A stretch of 64,000 bases of DNA from Neoechinorhynchus agilis (taxonomy: Eukaryota; Acanthocephala). The translations under genes were made by a program, and so were the position numbers. Every line of letters starts with the position of its first letter. Positions within the stretch are counted from its first letter, which is position 1. The notes below the pieces were generated by a model. It did no database searches. It was not told the origin of the DNA and worked only from the letters and a program-made list of their open reading frames with translations. Shown here piece after piece: positions 34,560 to 46,728 of this stretch. The stretch is from contig CM121341.1 of assembly GCA_051530055.1 (NCBI GenBank), positions 14,136,001 through 14,200,000 on the forward strand, given 5' to 3'.

Positions 34560-35258
34560 CAGTTGCCGTCCCGGTGTAATGGTCTAATGGACGGATGAAG
34601 CGTTCCTTTCCGTTGCACAGCCAGACTTACGTTTTGTCGGAGGAATACTCCTGCCCTCGTATCGTCAGAAATATCCGAGTGTCTCGACGATAAAGAGGAA
34701 GTAATGATTTCGACCCATGCCCCTGTATTTGGTCTTTTTGCGGTCCTCTGCGGCGGTTGCTGCTCCCTGGTTTAATAGTGGCGAATTTTATGTTACTGCC
34801 TGCGAACGTGTCGACTAGGCGTTCCATTCGCCTTCTCGCCACGGGGATACTGTGACACCGTCCGGTCTGCGGCCATCGAGTCGACAAAGATTGCTCGGCT
34901 CTAGGATGTTGGGCGCATTCACAGTATTCAGGGTACGGCTAAGAATGGCGTTCACTTCTGCGTGTCGTGAGTACCTTTCGCCTGATTGCCGACAGACGAG
35001 ACCATGGCACCTCGATGGTTCTATGATCGCTCCGCAACGGCAGCGATGGGATGTGCACATCGGTAACCCCACTCGTCGGAGAAAAGTGTACTCACAGAAG
35101 CGATAAGGAGAGCGTTGAGCCAAACACTTGTTGAAATTGTCATTCTTATCTGGGTTAGTGTCCAATTTTTCGATCATTAACACGCCAGTGTTAGGAAAAG
35201 GGGTCTTCTCCTTCCTAAGATTACCAGTCCCACTTTTCACCTCTTGTGGGATGAGCAT
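34560..35258 (-). mobile_element. Retroelement C-terminal fragment, frameshifted
   Basis: On the minus strand 35258-34815 encodes 'TSHRCRCGAIIEPSRCHGLVC' and 'SRHAEVNAILSRTLNTVNAP...GRRPDGVTVSPW', a Cys/His module that I know from the C-terminal part of invertebrate retroelement polyproteins. It continues in another frame with 'VDTFAGSNIK' (34627-34887), where family members read 'V.DT.A.SY'. The two frames and truncated ends show a degraded copy. Identification is from memory of the motif, not a search. Confidence 0.55.
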
Positions 35259-35260
35259 TG

Positions 35261-36784
35261 CTTAGGTTGCCGAAAGTTCCAATGGGTCATTTGATTGGTA
35301 CCTCACGGAAATCGAAAGTTTGACCTTTGACCTGGTTAGATCCTTGAGTAATGTTTGGTCCATGAAGGCCGCGTTTAGCTTCAATGTGTTTCCGTCTTCT
35401 CCCATATCGTCAATGTGAATACAAAGAATTGGTCTTTCCAAAGAAAACGGATAAATACAATCGTATCCGCGTGTACATTAACGTAAAAGCAGAATGCCCG
35501 GGAATTGTATGCCCAGACGATCACCAGCTCGATTACTAGCTAGCTCAAGATACGGTTGATGTGCTCGTAGAATTTGTTCGCCGTATCAGATACATAAACC
35601 ATCGCAATTCGGCAGCAGAATAAAACTTCATGCGATGATAGCTGCATAATACTTCGATCCAAGTTTTCGACAGAATCTAAAAGTTCTGTCTCCATAAACG
35701 GCACTCTGGAGCACCAATATAATTACTCGTCGCACACCAAGTTTCAATCGTCTGATAATTAGCATCAGTTATCTGTTCATTTCTAAAAAAATTAGTAATC
35801 CAAGGCAAAAAGGTGTCCACAAAAGACAAACACCGCCCCGATGCCAGATACACTGCTAAATTCACTCGAGGACGACCATTTCCACCAGGATTTCGGGAAG
35901 CTATTTGAGTTCGATTCCGATGTGAGCCAACTAGTTCTAATAATGCACAATGCTTCAGAAAAAATTATCTATAATACACAATTTCGATCGCTCATCTACG
36001 GGCGAAACGTCAGCCTGTCAGCTTTAACGACCGTGATAGTCAGGAGTCCAAGTTGGAACAGCGCGTGGGAGTAAAAACCACAATCATAATTGCGGCTAAA
36101 ACGTACACCAGATGCATAACGGAACATTTAATCTACCCATAACTCGATAAGAGTATGAGTTGGTGATAGCACCCAGGAAGCAATCTAAATTTTCTTCAAG
36201 GGGAATCGATTGATATGATACGCCAACACTAGAAAAAGGTGGAATATACAATCCATATACATTATAAGGAAAACCACTAATGTTATTCTCGGCACCATAG
36301 ACAAATCGCTCGGCCTGCGGAGCACCATCCTCGAGAGTGATCGTGATAAAGATAAATTAAGGAATTGAATGGAAGGATAATTACCATCAGATTCAAGTGC
36401 ATATTGTTTTCTAATAAGAATGGGATTTTATACGGTTCGGACCAACTTAGATATTTGAGATGCAGGCTGCGCAAACTTATTCAACTTGATACCCATAACA
36501 AAGCCATCGTTATAACTGGCAAGAGCTTGAAAATAGTCTGTGGCATTGAGCTGGAGCTACGAACCTTGCAACTTCCTTTTCGAATAAGTTAGAAGGTACG
36601 TAATAGGCTCCGAGCACATATGTAACTCCGTGGGTTATCTAACTTAACTGATTCACGGTTTCTTAGAGATAGTCTCGTTTCCAAAATGAATCATTCGGTA
36701 AGTTAAATATGTTTAGAACATCTTGCAACATAACTAAAGCTCCTTTGCTTTCTGGACGAAAGAGCTCAAGGATCTCGCTTTTCA
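35261..36784. other. Intergenic, nothing recognised
   Basis: No recognisable gene or repeat. Short frames at 35841-36074 (+) and 36283-36474 (-) have no motif. Confidence 0.3.
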
Positions 36785-39296
36785 GTGAAAATCTCATTGA
36801 GCGTCTTTACTGTTATTTTTCTCTTCTTGCTTACTCCCAGAATCGACGGGCAGAACGGAGAAGCGTTCGAGCCACAATGCGCGCCAAGGCCCGACGAACT
36901 CAGAACCAACTGCCATCCGGAGAAGGACGCTGATGAAAAAAGTTGTCTGAGCAGAAAATGCTGCTGGCACGTACCGATCTCAGGTGGGTATAATACAGCA
37001 CCTCATTGCTACCATCCACCCAATTACCCTGGATATGTGGTCAACGACGTTGCCCACGATTCGATCTTAAACACAACTACATTCACAATGCAAAGACACT
37101 TCAAATCACATTTGCCCGATGAAATCGAAAACCTTACGGCTCGTGTCGAACCTTACAATGACGGAATTATTCGAATGAAGATATTCGATTCGGATCATGC
37201 GCGATTTGAGGTACCCCATGTACTTAAAGACAAGATAGATAAAAAACACAGCTTGGGAGCGAAGTGAAGGTTCATTATACGGTTAACCCGTTTCCCTTAG
37301 AATAAGCAGAAAAAACACAGGTCAAGTTTTGCTCGACACTAGCATTGGACCGCTGCTGTATGCAAACAATTTCATTGAAATCAGCACAACCCTTCCCACG
37401 GACTATGTGTACGGTCTTGGAGAGCACAGGACTCAGTTCCAAATATCAACAAATTGGAGAAGAATGTCCTTTTATACGGCTGATCAGCATACAATTAGGG
37501 ATGATAATCTTTAGAAGCGATTATTCTCCGTTCGGTACGTCGAAACAAAATTGAGAATAGTTACTGTACAGCAATCACCCATTCCTGATGTCAGTTGATG
37601 AAGGCGGGGATGCTTTTGGATTGTTCATGTTGAACAGTAATTGCATGGAAATGGTCTTTCAACCATATCCTCTAAGGCAGCTACTCTCAAAAGGGCATGT
37701 TAAAATGAAAAAGAAAAAATTGCTTGCATGTCCTCCACAATGAAGTTTCTCGTTGCGAAAAAATATTGCCAAGATGCAGGGATATAACATTTTCTAGATA
37801 ATCAACTCGCATGTCGATTTCAAGTGAATTTCATCCTGGTCGGGGCCTTTATAGAATCTTGAGAATGATTCCTAAAAGTATTTTTCGAAACCTTTAACGA
37901 TATAACCATTTGTTCATTGTCGATTTTAATACTGAGAGTAGCTAACGTAATGACATACCGAACGATTGGAGGAATAATTGATTTGTTCATAATAACTGGA
38001 CCAACTCCCGCCGACGTCATCCGCCAGTACTGGACTTTAATTGGAAATCCACTGTTAACTCCATATTGGTCTCTTGGATTTCACCTTTGCAAGTGGGACT
38101 ATGGCACGATCGCCAACTTAACGGCGGTCATAAATTCGATGAAAGCGGCTGATTTCCCATGGGATGTCCAATGGACAGACATTGAAGCATTGTACGAAAA
38201 ACGGATATTCACCTACAACAATGAAACTTGGGCTGGTTTGCCGGAGCTCGTCGAGCAGCTACATGCAGAAAACAAGAAATACATTTCCATAAACGACCCG
38301 GGCATAAGCGTTGACATGTCCAAGGGAAACTATTCTACATATTGGACCGGAATCGAAGATGACATCTATATTAAATGGGCTAACGGATCTGGTCATATAA
38401 TTGGGAGCGTATGGCCTGGTTTAACGGCATTTCCGGATTGGTTCCATCCTAAGATTTTTGAGTGGTGGTTCCGTGAGCTCTCAACATGGAACAAGACTTT
38501 ACCTGTCGATGGACTTTGGATAGATATGAACGAGGTGACGAGCTTCACTTATGGCAGCATTGATGGCTGTCATGAGTACCTGGACAATCCTTACTACGTT
38601 CCAAAAATATTTAAGGATTACTTGTGGGCCAAAACGATTTGCACATCAGCCATGCATTATGGTGGTCAGCGTGAGTTTGACCTTCATAGCCTCTATGGAC
38701 TAGGAATGGCAATGGCCACTAATTATGCACTCACAAAAATGACTCCAGAACGTCCTTTCATTCTAACTAGATCTAGTTTCCCAGGATCTGGCAACTACAC
38801 CGCCAAGTGGGGCGGAGACAACTTCGCCACATATGATGATCTCTACTACAGCATCACCGATATCTTAAACTTTAACATTTTCGGGTTTTCCCTAACCGGT
38901 GACGACCTATGCGGATTTATTTACGACACGACCGCTGAACTGTGTACGCGTTGGTTTGAGCTTGGTGCTTTTAACACTTTCATGAGAAACCACAACAACA
39001 ACAATTCCCGAGCACATCATCCAAGTGCCTTCAATCCGGATATTACGAAAATAATGAAAGGTACTGTAATCCGGCGATACCGAATGTTGCCGTATTTCTA
39101 TACTCTTATGTTCGAGTCACATATTAGACTGCAAACCGTCGTTCAACCAATGTTCTTCCAATGGTGGAAAGACCCGAATACCCATCCGATCGATACTCAA
39201 TTATTGTTGGGCGATGCAATGTTAATTGTTCTGGTCACTCAGGAAGGTCACCGAGAGGTCTATGGATATTTCCCGGATTCTAACAATTATTGGTAT
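36785..39296 (+). pseudogene. Trefoil-GH31 alpha-glucosidase copy A, broken and truncated
   Basis: This is a close tandem relative of the gene at 43060-46273. It keeps a signal-like start, trefoil domain ('CLSRKCCWHVPISGG'), GH31 barrel, nucleophile motif 'GLWIDMNEVTSF' and 'KWGGDNFATYDDLYY'. It is disabled in several ways. The start codon corresponds to GTG (36785). A frameshift lies near 37255. The first intron donor GTAAGG of copy B is ATTAGG here (near 37493). The coding region ends after 'NNYWY' at 39296, where it runs into sequence resembling the third intron of copy B, with no C-terminal exon before the Penelope element. The odd second intron is shared with copy B (37672-37946 region). 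Confidence 0.85.
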
Positions 39297-39900
39297 ACGA
39301 TAAGGTTGGCTAAACAATCTCAATGTTTCTCGTAGCGAAAATCACAAAAGGCGCCATATAATGAGCGCTTTATTTATAAAGGAGAAACCTCGGCCCTGTG
39401 TCTGATTATTCGGCATTTTTGTTTAGTCGAGGAAATCTTGCGCAACTCATCTGACATTCGTCTGTTAGTCTCAATGTCTTTACAAAATATTTTAAAAAAA
39501 TTCTATTTTTACACTGCAAAACGTCGCTGTTCACTTACATAAAACCATCATGGCCAATATATTTACCATCTAACTTTAAAAATTAATTTGGTTACTGGCA
39601 TAGAATTCACGATATGATGTCTTTTTTCACTCTTCTTTCTAAAATTGTGGGATTATTTGCCCCAATATTAAAACGTTATTAACGAAAAGGTGGTTAGCGG
39701 CGAATTTGTTAGATTAAATATTATTTGTCCAGTCCTATTTTTGATAACATCATTGAGGAAAATGCAAATACCTTTTTAGAATGGAACTTTCAAAGCTTTA
39801 TGATTCTAAAATGTTATTTGTTGATAGGAGAAAATAAATGAAATTAAGATTTTATTGGATATTTCGATCCACTATCTCGGATCTTCTTCAGCAATCTAAA
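39297..39900. other. Spacer after copy A
   Basis: Begins with intron-like sequence ('TAAGGTTGGCTAAACAATC') related to the third interruption of the intact paralogue, then AT-rich sequence without a gene. Confidence 0.35.
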
Positions 39901-39930
39901 ACACATACACAGGGATTCTCAATTCACGCG

Positions 39931-41907
39931 TCACATAACATCCGGTAGGAGTCGCATCCTTAATTTGAAATCAGGTTTATTGCCCTCGAACGTTTCGAAC
40001 CTATTTATATATAAGGATTCGATGATAATACGTTCGAAACGCCGACCATTGCAAACTAGTGTTGTAGCGGCACTAAAATCAACAGTGTGCCCTGTGTTTT
40101 TTGCACGGGCCACCACTGCGGAACTAATATCCGTGTTGCGAACAACTGATGATTCGTGCTCCTTCATCCGTCGGGTGAAATTGTTGGTCTGCCCCACATA
40201 GACCTGTTCGCAACCGGAACACGGAATTTTGTAGACCGCACCAGATGACTGTTGGCCATTCTTGGGACATATCAATCCGTGTAGAGTGCGTCCCCTCTTT
40301 GTGTATACATTTACTCTCTTGGCCTCGCATCCTGATTTTATGATGCGCTCCATAGCAAGATAAGAATGATCATCAGGGAATGGCAGTTCAACATAGATCT
40401 CTTCCTTTTTAAGACTTTGTCTCCCCATTGAAGGTTCGACAAGATGGAGAGGATAACCATATCGACCTGATATGCACTTCAGGTAATCAATCTCCTCGTT
40501 ACACAACTTAGCGTTGCTACAATGTGTAAGAGCACGGTGGATAAGTGACCTAATCCTCAAAATTTTGTATTTGCGAGGTTGGGCTGATGTCCATGGCACA
40601 AGGCCCACTGGTATACCTCTCTTTCGGTACACGCTGGTCGTGTAGTTTCCACTGGCTAATCGGTATATCCACACATCCAGGAACGGAATCTTACCATGGT
40701 CCTCCTCCTCGATCGTCCACTGAATATTGTCGTCCCTTCCATTCAGTTCATGTTTAAGGCGATCCATATTAGTCTCTGAAGGGTTAATCAACAAGAACGT
40801 GTCGTCCACATATCTGAATCAGATATTCACACCCTGTATCGACGACAAATGTTCGTCCTCCAAGTGCCGTATATGCAGCTCAGCAAGCACAGGAGCTAAC
40901 GGGCTGCCCATGGCTACTCCATCTTTCTGGTCATAGTCGATGCCGTTGAACTGGAAGTTGCAGAATCTGGTGCAAAACTGCAGTAGCTTTCGCCAGTCAC
41001 TATTAGTTAAATTCCATTCAGTGTTCGTAGACAGGAGAGGAACTGCGATATCTATTGCCACATCGACAGGAATTTTGGTGAAGAGGGAGATCACATCTGC
41101 CGACAGCATCCTATACTGGGAATTCTAAGACGATTTCAATCTTGAAACGAAATCCACTCCCGAGGAAACCACTCTCTCTGAAGATCCCATTGCGCTCCTC
41201 AACATACCAGCTACTCTCCTTGAGATGTTCGTGCAGAAAGTGGAGTGTGCCGCAATTATTGGTCTGAATTTGATAGGCTCCTTATGTACTTTCGCAAGCA
41301 AATACATTTCGGGCGTTTTCGCATCGGTTGAGCGAAGGATCTTATAATCTCCATCCGGAAGCTTGCCTTGTTTTTTAAGGTTCAAAAGAAAAGAATTGAA
41401 TTCTTTTTCACGACTAGACGTTGGGCATCTTGATATTCTTGCAAATTCGACTCCATTTAAGATTTCCTTTCCTGCACTTATATACTGTTGCTGACTTAAT
41501 ACACAATACCCATATCCTTTATCGATCTTCACTGGAACTATCTGCGTGAACGACTTGAGCATATTGACCCCTCTTAACATCCTTTGTGATACATTGGAAT
41601 TCACCCCACGATTCTTGAAGACAGATTCATAGAAACGCTCAAGTTTCCAGATCGGGATATTTAGATTATCACATTCCGTTCTCATTGCGATCTTCTCTAA
41701 CCTGATCCTATAGTCGATTCTCCTCGATACATTGTACGGAACAAAATCCGAACCATAGCTAAGCAGCTCCAAGACTTCATTCGGCAAAACTACCCCTGAG
41801 ATATTGCGGATAGAATCAGTATGTTCTGACGCGGCAAAGAGTCGGTTGTTTGTAAGATTCGCGATTTTATTCAGGTGTCGTCTATTTACTGCTTTAATAT
41901 CGATCAA
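39931..41907 (-). mobile_element. Near-complete Penelope-like element, two in-frame stops
   Basis: One minus-strand frame of about 659 codons encodes a Penelope-like protein and is interrupted only by TAG at 41127-41125 and TGA at 40821-40819. N-terminal: 'MYLLAKVHKEPIKFRPII'. RT: 'LSADVISLFTKIPVDVAI', 'DGVAMGSPLAPVLAELH' and 'FRYVDDTFLLI' (catalytic Asp pair), then 'TTSVYRKRGIP'. C-terminal GIY-YIG nuclease: 'VYKIPCSGCEQVYVGQTNN', 'RRMKEHE' and the distal Glu region 'RRFERIIIESLYI'. These enzymes copy RNA at a nick made by the GIY-YIG domain. This is the best-preserved copy in the window and lies between the GH31 paralogues. Terminal repeats were not defined. Confidence 0.9.
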
Positions 41908-41929
41908 CTCATACTTAAACCAATTTCAA

Positions 41930-43059
41930 GAACCTTGCCTTCAAAAAATTAAACACAATCAGCGACTAGAATTAACATTGACAAATGCATATATTTTGAA
42001 AGAATGACAAACGTTTTACATACTGGCGAACTGCTCACCAAGTAGAGGTGCACTTTTATTGCTCATCTACTTTTTTGAATTACAGTTCTTTCAAAAAAAT
42101 TGAACTTAAAGATTGCCACTAATCGGCTCCTTTTCAATATCCGTAAATTATTTTTCATTCTCTCTTGCATTCGTATGTATCTAAGCGAAAACAACCCATA
42201 ATTTTTCTTTTAGATATTCTCAAATGGATTCCTTAATATGTGCAATAGTAGTTATGCGACTAAAACATACAGGTTTTTAGTTTATTGATTAAGAGAAGGG
42301 GAGTTCGCAAAGGAGAAAACGCAAGTCATAAACTTTTGCGTTTTTATCTTTGAAGTAACGTCCTCTGAAATGATTAAATGCAGTTTATTGTCTAAAAATC
42401 AGGTAACAAACCTACTTATAGGTGCTAAACTGTTTTGTGTATAACTGATTCGATTCATATAACATAAAGCAATTCAACGAAAAAGGATATGTGTTGTTGG
42501 TATGCTTTTGACTACTTTACTCTTAAAACTATGGAAAAGTTAAGTTTCAATGTATGGTTAGTTTCATTTTTAGACACCTTAGGCAGCATCATTCACAGGT
42601 AATTCGAATTCACAATCTGCATCAGTTTTCAAATTCGAAATTTTTCCATGACCAGCGAGACGATATAGTCGGTTTACCACCCTCATAATAAGTCTACCTC
42701 GATCGAAAGTGAAATAAAGTGCACAATGGTTCATGAGTGAGTTAAAATATTAAAATTGAATCTATGATTCGCAATTTCATTTGATTATAGTGATTTCAAG
42801 AGAATATAAAAGCAAAAGATGTCTTTTACACTTCGAAGGATTACTCACACTTCTTTTTCCTTCACGTAACTTCCTTCTCTGGAGTCTTGCTACTGATTTG
42901 CTCATCCGACTGAATCATATATCCTAAGCAAGTCTAGCTCTGAGAAAGTGAGCAATCCTTTATGTTCTTAAATCGAGTTAACATTTTAAGCTCACCGAAA
43001 GCTCTTTCTTTTTGCAACCGAAAGAGCACCACCATCTAGCACAATCACAATAATTTGCG
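41930..43059. other. Upstream region of the GH31 gene
   Basis: AT-rich sequence, no gene. It should contain the promoter of copy B. A possible 3' splice site (CATCTAG, near 43040) lies about 20 bp before the ATG. Confidence 0.3.
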
Positions 43060-46000
43060 ATGCGCTTTATGAGCTTCTGTGCTATCCTGGTGTTCCTAAC
43101 CCTGTCTAAGGGGCAAGACATTAGCAATTGGGAGCCACAATGTGCGCCAAGACCGGACGAAGTCAGGACTAACTGCCATCCTGAAGTAAACGCTTCGCTG
43201 GAATCATGTGTAAGTAGAAAATGCTGCTGGCATGGACCGATTTCAGGTGGGTATAATACAGCACCTCATTGCTACCATCCACCCAATTACCCTGGATATG
43301 TGGTCAACGACGTTGTCCACGATTCGGTCTTGGACACAACTACATTCACAATGCAAAGACACTTCAAATCACATTTGCCAGATGAAATCGAAAACCTCAC
43401 GGCTAGTGTCGAACCTTACAATGACGGAATTATTCGACTTAGAATCATCGATTCGAACGAGCCACGTTTTGAAGTTCCCACTGTGTTAAAAGACAAAATA
43501 GACAGCAAAGCGAAGATACCGAGCAATGTAAAGGTCGATTATACAACTAATCCATTTACACTGAGGATAAGTAGGGTAGGCACAGGTCAGGTATTGCTTG
43601 ACACTAGCATCGGCCCATTGTTGTATGCCAATCAATTTATTGAAATCAGTACTGCGCTGCCCACGGACTATGTGTACGGTCTTGGAGAGCACAGGACTCA
43701 GTTCCAAATATCAACAAATTGGAGAAGAATGTCCTTTTATACCCGAGATCAGGCGACGGTAAGGGATGATAATCTTTAAAGGCGGCTATTCTCCGTTCGG
43801 TAGGTCGAATAAAAATTGAGAATAGTCCCTGTACGGCGATCACCCATTCCTGATGTCAGTAGACGAAGGCGGGGATGCTTTTGGATTGTTCATGTTAAAC
43901 AGTAATTGCATGGAGATGGTCTTTCAACCATATCCTCTAAGGCAGCTACTCTCAAACGGCCATGTATAAATAAAAAAGAAAGGATTGCTGGCATGTCCTC
44001 CACTACGAAGTTTCTAGTTGCGAAAAAATATTGCCAAGATGCAGGGATATTCTAGATAATCAACTCGCATATCGATTACAAGTGAATTTCATCCCGGTCG
44101 GGGCATTTATAGAATATTGAGAATGATTCCTAAAAGCATTTTTCGAAACCCTTAACGATATAACCATTTGTTCATTGTCGATTTTAATATTGAGAGTAGC
44201 TAACGTAATGACATACCGAACGATTGGAGGAATAATTGATTTGTTCATAATAACTGGACCAACTCCCGCCGACGTCATCCGCCAGTACTGGACTTTGATT
44301 GGAAATCCACTGTTTACTCCATATTGGTCGCTTGGTTTCCATTTAAGTAAATGGAATTATGGCACGATCGCCAACTTAACGGCGGTCATAAATTCGATGA
44401 AAGCGGCTGATTTCCCGTGGGATGTCCAATGGACTGACATCGATGCTCTGTACGAAAAACGTATATTCACTTACAACAATGAAACTTGGGCTGGTTTACC
44501 GGAGCTCGTTCAGCAACTACATGCAGAAAATAAGAAATACATTTCCATAAATGATCCGGGCATCAGTTGCGATATGTCCAAACGAAACTACTCGACATTT
44601 TGGAATGGTCTAGAAGCGGATGTCTATGTCAAATGGGCGAACGGATCAGGATACTTGATCGGAGAAGTATGGCCTGGTTTAACGGCTTACCCTAGTTGGT
44701 ATCACTATAATTCGTTCGATTGGTGGTACAATGAACTGTCAACATGGGATAAAACATTACCAGTTGATGGACTTTGGATCGACATGAACGAGGTTTCCAG
44801 CTTCATTTATGGCAGCATTGATGGTTGCCATGAGGAAATGGACAACCCGTACTACGTTCCAAAGATTTTTGAAACTTATCTATGGGCGAAGACGATTTGT
44901 CCTTCGGCTTTGCACTACAACGGTCAGAGGGAGTACAACCTTCACAATTTGTACGGCCATGGAATGGCTAGAGCTACTCACTATGCGCTGACGGCTATGA
45001 GACCGGAGCGTCCTTTCATTCTTACAAGAGCTAGTTTTTCCGGATCCGGCAACTACACCGCCAAGTGGGGCGGCGACAACTTCGCCACATATGATGATCT
45101 CTACTACAGCATCACGGATATCTTAAACTTTAACATTTTCGGGTTTTCCCTAACCGGTGACGACCTATGCGGATTTATTTACGACACGACCGATGAACTA
45201 TGTACTCGCTGGCACGAACTCGGTGCTTACTACACTTTCATGAGAAATCATAACATTGAGGATGGAAGACTGCACCACCCGACAGCCTTCCCTCCGGATA
45301 TTATGAAAATAATGAAGGGTACCGTAATCCGGAGATACCGAATGTTGCCATATTTCTATACTCTTATGTTCGAGTCTCATATTAGGCTGCAGACCGTTTT
45401 CCAACCAATGTTCTTCCAATGGTGGAAGGACCCGAATACCCATCCGATCGATACTCAATTCATGGTTGGCGATGCAATGCTGATTGTTCCGGTTACCCAG
45501 GAAGGTCACCGAGAGGTCTATGGATACTTCCCGGACTCTAACAATTATTGGTATGATTATTTCACCTACGAGCTTGTAAGTTGTCATTCTCAATTAGGCA
45601 TCGCTTTAAAAAAATCAAACTTCTGCCTCGCTAATTTAAAATATTTTCGGGGAAAATGTTTTGCCTTGTGTAAAAGGCGCAAAGCCTGGGTTACATAATC
45701 CGCGAATTCTGACTAAGGCCGGTACACATTTCATACTCTACATTTGAATTGAGAATTGGCGATTTAGCTTCTCCGGATGATAATGGATGGAAATTATTTA
45801 ATGCCCCACTCGACTACATCAATGTCTTCCTCAAAAACGGCCACATTATACCAATGCATATTGTTGCCGAGAACGAGTCCAGGAACGCCATGCAATTGAA
45901 AGATGTAGCTCACTTCAAACTTTTGTTTGTAAGTAGACAAGTGGATGGAATGGATCAGGGAACCGGCACTCTTTTCTGGGACGACGGCGTTGCTTTCTTG

Positions 46001-46273
46001 TCTAAAGCGACCTACAACTACATCGGTTTTGTTGGTGGAAAGGGATATTTGAGTATTGATCCGCACCATATTAACTATGACGTCCCAATGATTTTACAAG
46101 AACTTACTGTTACCGGATTCGATGACTACTCATCAGTTTCCATTGTGAGTGTAGACGGTATGGCGGTCACTGGTTTCTCACTCGATCCAGTATCAAAGTC
46201 GCTCACAATCGAAGGCCTCGACATTGACTTAAAGAAGCCCCATGATATTAATTGGGAAATCAAATATATTTAA
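43060..46273 (+). CDS. Secreted trefoil-GH31 alpha-glucosidase (maltase/glucoamylase type)
   Basis: The product hydrolyses terminal alpha-glucosidic bonds of maltose or starch-derived sugars, secreted or lysosomal. ATG 43060 opens a signal peptide ('MRFMSFCAILVFLTLSKG'), then a P-type trefoil domain ('QCAPRPDEVRTNC', 'CVSRKCCWHGPISGG'), an N-terminal beta-sandwich, the barrel with nucleophile Asp (codon 44781-44783 in 'GLWIDMNEVSSF') and acid/base Asp (45075-45077 in 'KWGGDNFATYDD'), and the C-terminal 'APLDYINVFLKNGHIIPM'. Intron 1 is canonical: GTAAGG 43759 to AATAG 43825, 67 nt, phase 0. Interruption 2 (about 43930-44204) is not a normal GT-AG intron (see separate entry). Interruption 3 lies between 'YWYDYFTYEL' (45575) and 'DLASPDDNGW' (45761); GTAAAAGG...TTTAG (about 45669-45767) is one canonical option. 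Stop TAA ends 46273. The size, about 900 residues, fits the family. Confidence 0.85.
43930..44204 (+). other. Unusual intron 2 of the GH31 gene (U12-like, inverted-repeat ends)
   Basis: Coding stops after 'NSNCMEMVFQP(YP)' and resumes with '(V)MTYRTIGG'. No GT-AG pair restores the frame without deleting conserved residues. At 43930 the sequence ATATCCTCTA matches the U12-type donor consensus (ATATCCTTTA) at nine of ten bases, and CCTTAAC at 44150-44156 matches the U12 branch core. AT-AC ending at 44164 or AT-AG ending at 44194 both keep the frame (phase 2). Alternatively, removing 43937-44204 exactly gives the usual family length with CT-AC ends. AGCTACTCTCAA (43944-43955) and its perfect inverse (44190-44201) lie near the ends. 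Copy A has the same structure at 37665-37946. Confidence 0.5.
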
Positions 46274-46326
46274 GGAATTCTCTCTTTATTTGTGAAGAAC
46301 TTTTATCTTTTACGAGTGCACACAAC

Positions 46327-46728
46327 TCACTCATAAGCCATCTTATCTTCTTCCTGGTGAAGTTCACAATCGGGACAGCATACGTTTCCCGCAGCGTCTT
46401 GAACAAAACTTTCGTTGTTAAGGTCCCGATTGCACATTGTACATCTGAAGCACTCTTTGTGCCATAACATTTGACCATACTCAACGGCAACCTTCGCCAT
46501 GTCATTGATAGGGTTCCGGCATCGATTGCAAAACACCGTACGGTCGGGACTTATTAGGTTAAATGGCATTTCTTTTTGCTTAAATTCCAGCTCTTCGTGA
46601 CCACTGCTAGATATCCCGCTACTAGAGCTTGTTCCGGAACATTGCCGCATCGGTTGAGATTGAAATATTGATGTCACTCGGGTAGTAGATCTAAAGCACT
46701 GCTTCCTACACCGATCCTCGGTCAACAT
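46327..46728 (-). CDS. Single-LIM-domain protein, 133 residues
   Basis: ATG 46728 to stop 46327. A Ser-rich N-terminal half without structure is followed by one complete LIM domain: 'CNRCRNPINDMAKV', 'LWHKECFRCTMC', 'VCCPDC', with ligands C-C-H-C/C-C-C-D or C. The acidic tail 'EEDKMAYE' ends the chain. It is probably a small adaptor. An acceptor-like TTTAAACAG lies five bases before the ATG. The 3' end converges on the GH31 stop with 53 bp between them. Confidence 0.8.
   Translation of the reverse strand: MLTEDRCRKQCFRSTTRVTSIFQSQPMRQCSGTSSSSGISSSGHEELEFKQKEMPFNLISPDRTVFCNRCRNPINDMAKVAVEYGQMLWHKECFRCTMCNRDLNNESFVQDAAGNVCCPDCELHQEEDKMAYE

Noticed and set aside
43777-43831. First GH31 interruption as a 55-nt hairpin-bounded non-canonical intron
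   Set aside because: A better explanation is a canonical 67-nt intron GTAAGG 43759 to ATAG 43825, phase 0, of normal size for this genome and giving the expected protein TRDQATSLYGDHPF.
45576-45760. Third GH31 interruption taken as proof of a hairpin intron class
   Set aside because: GTAAGT at 45576 has no in-phase acceptor, but GTAAAAGG (about 45669) to TTTAG (45767) is canonical and in phase, so only the inverted repeats are reported, not the class.
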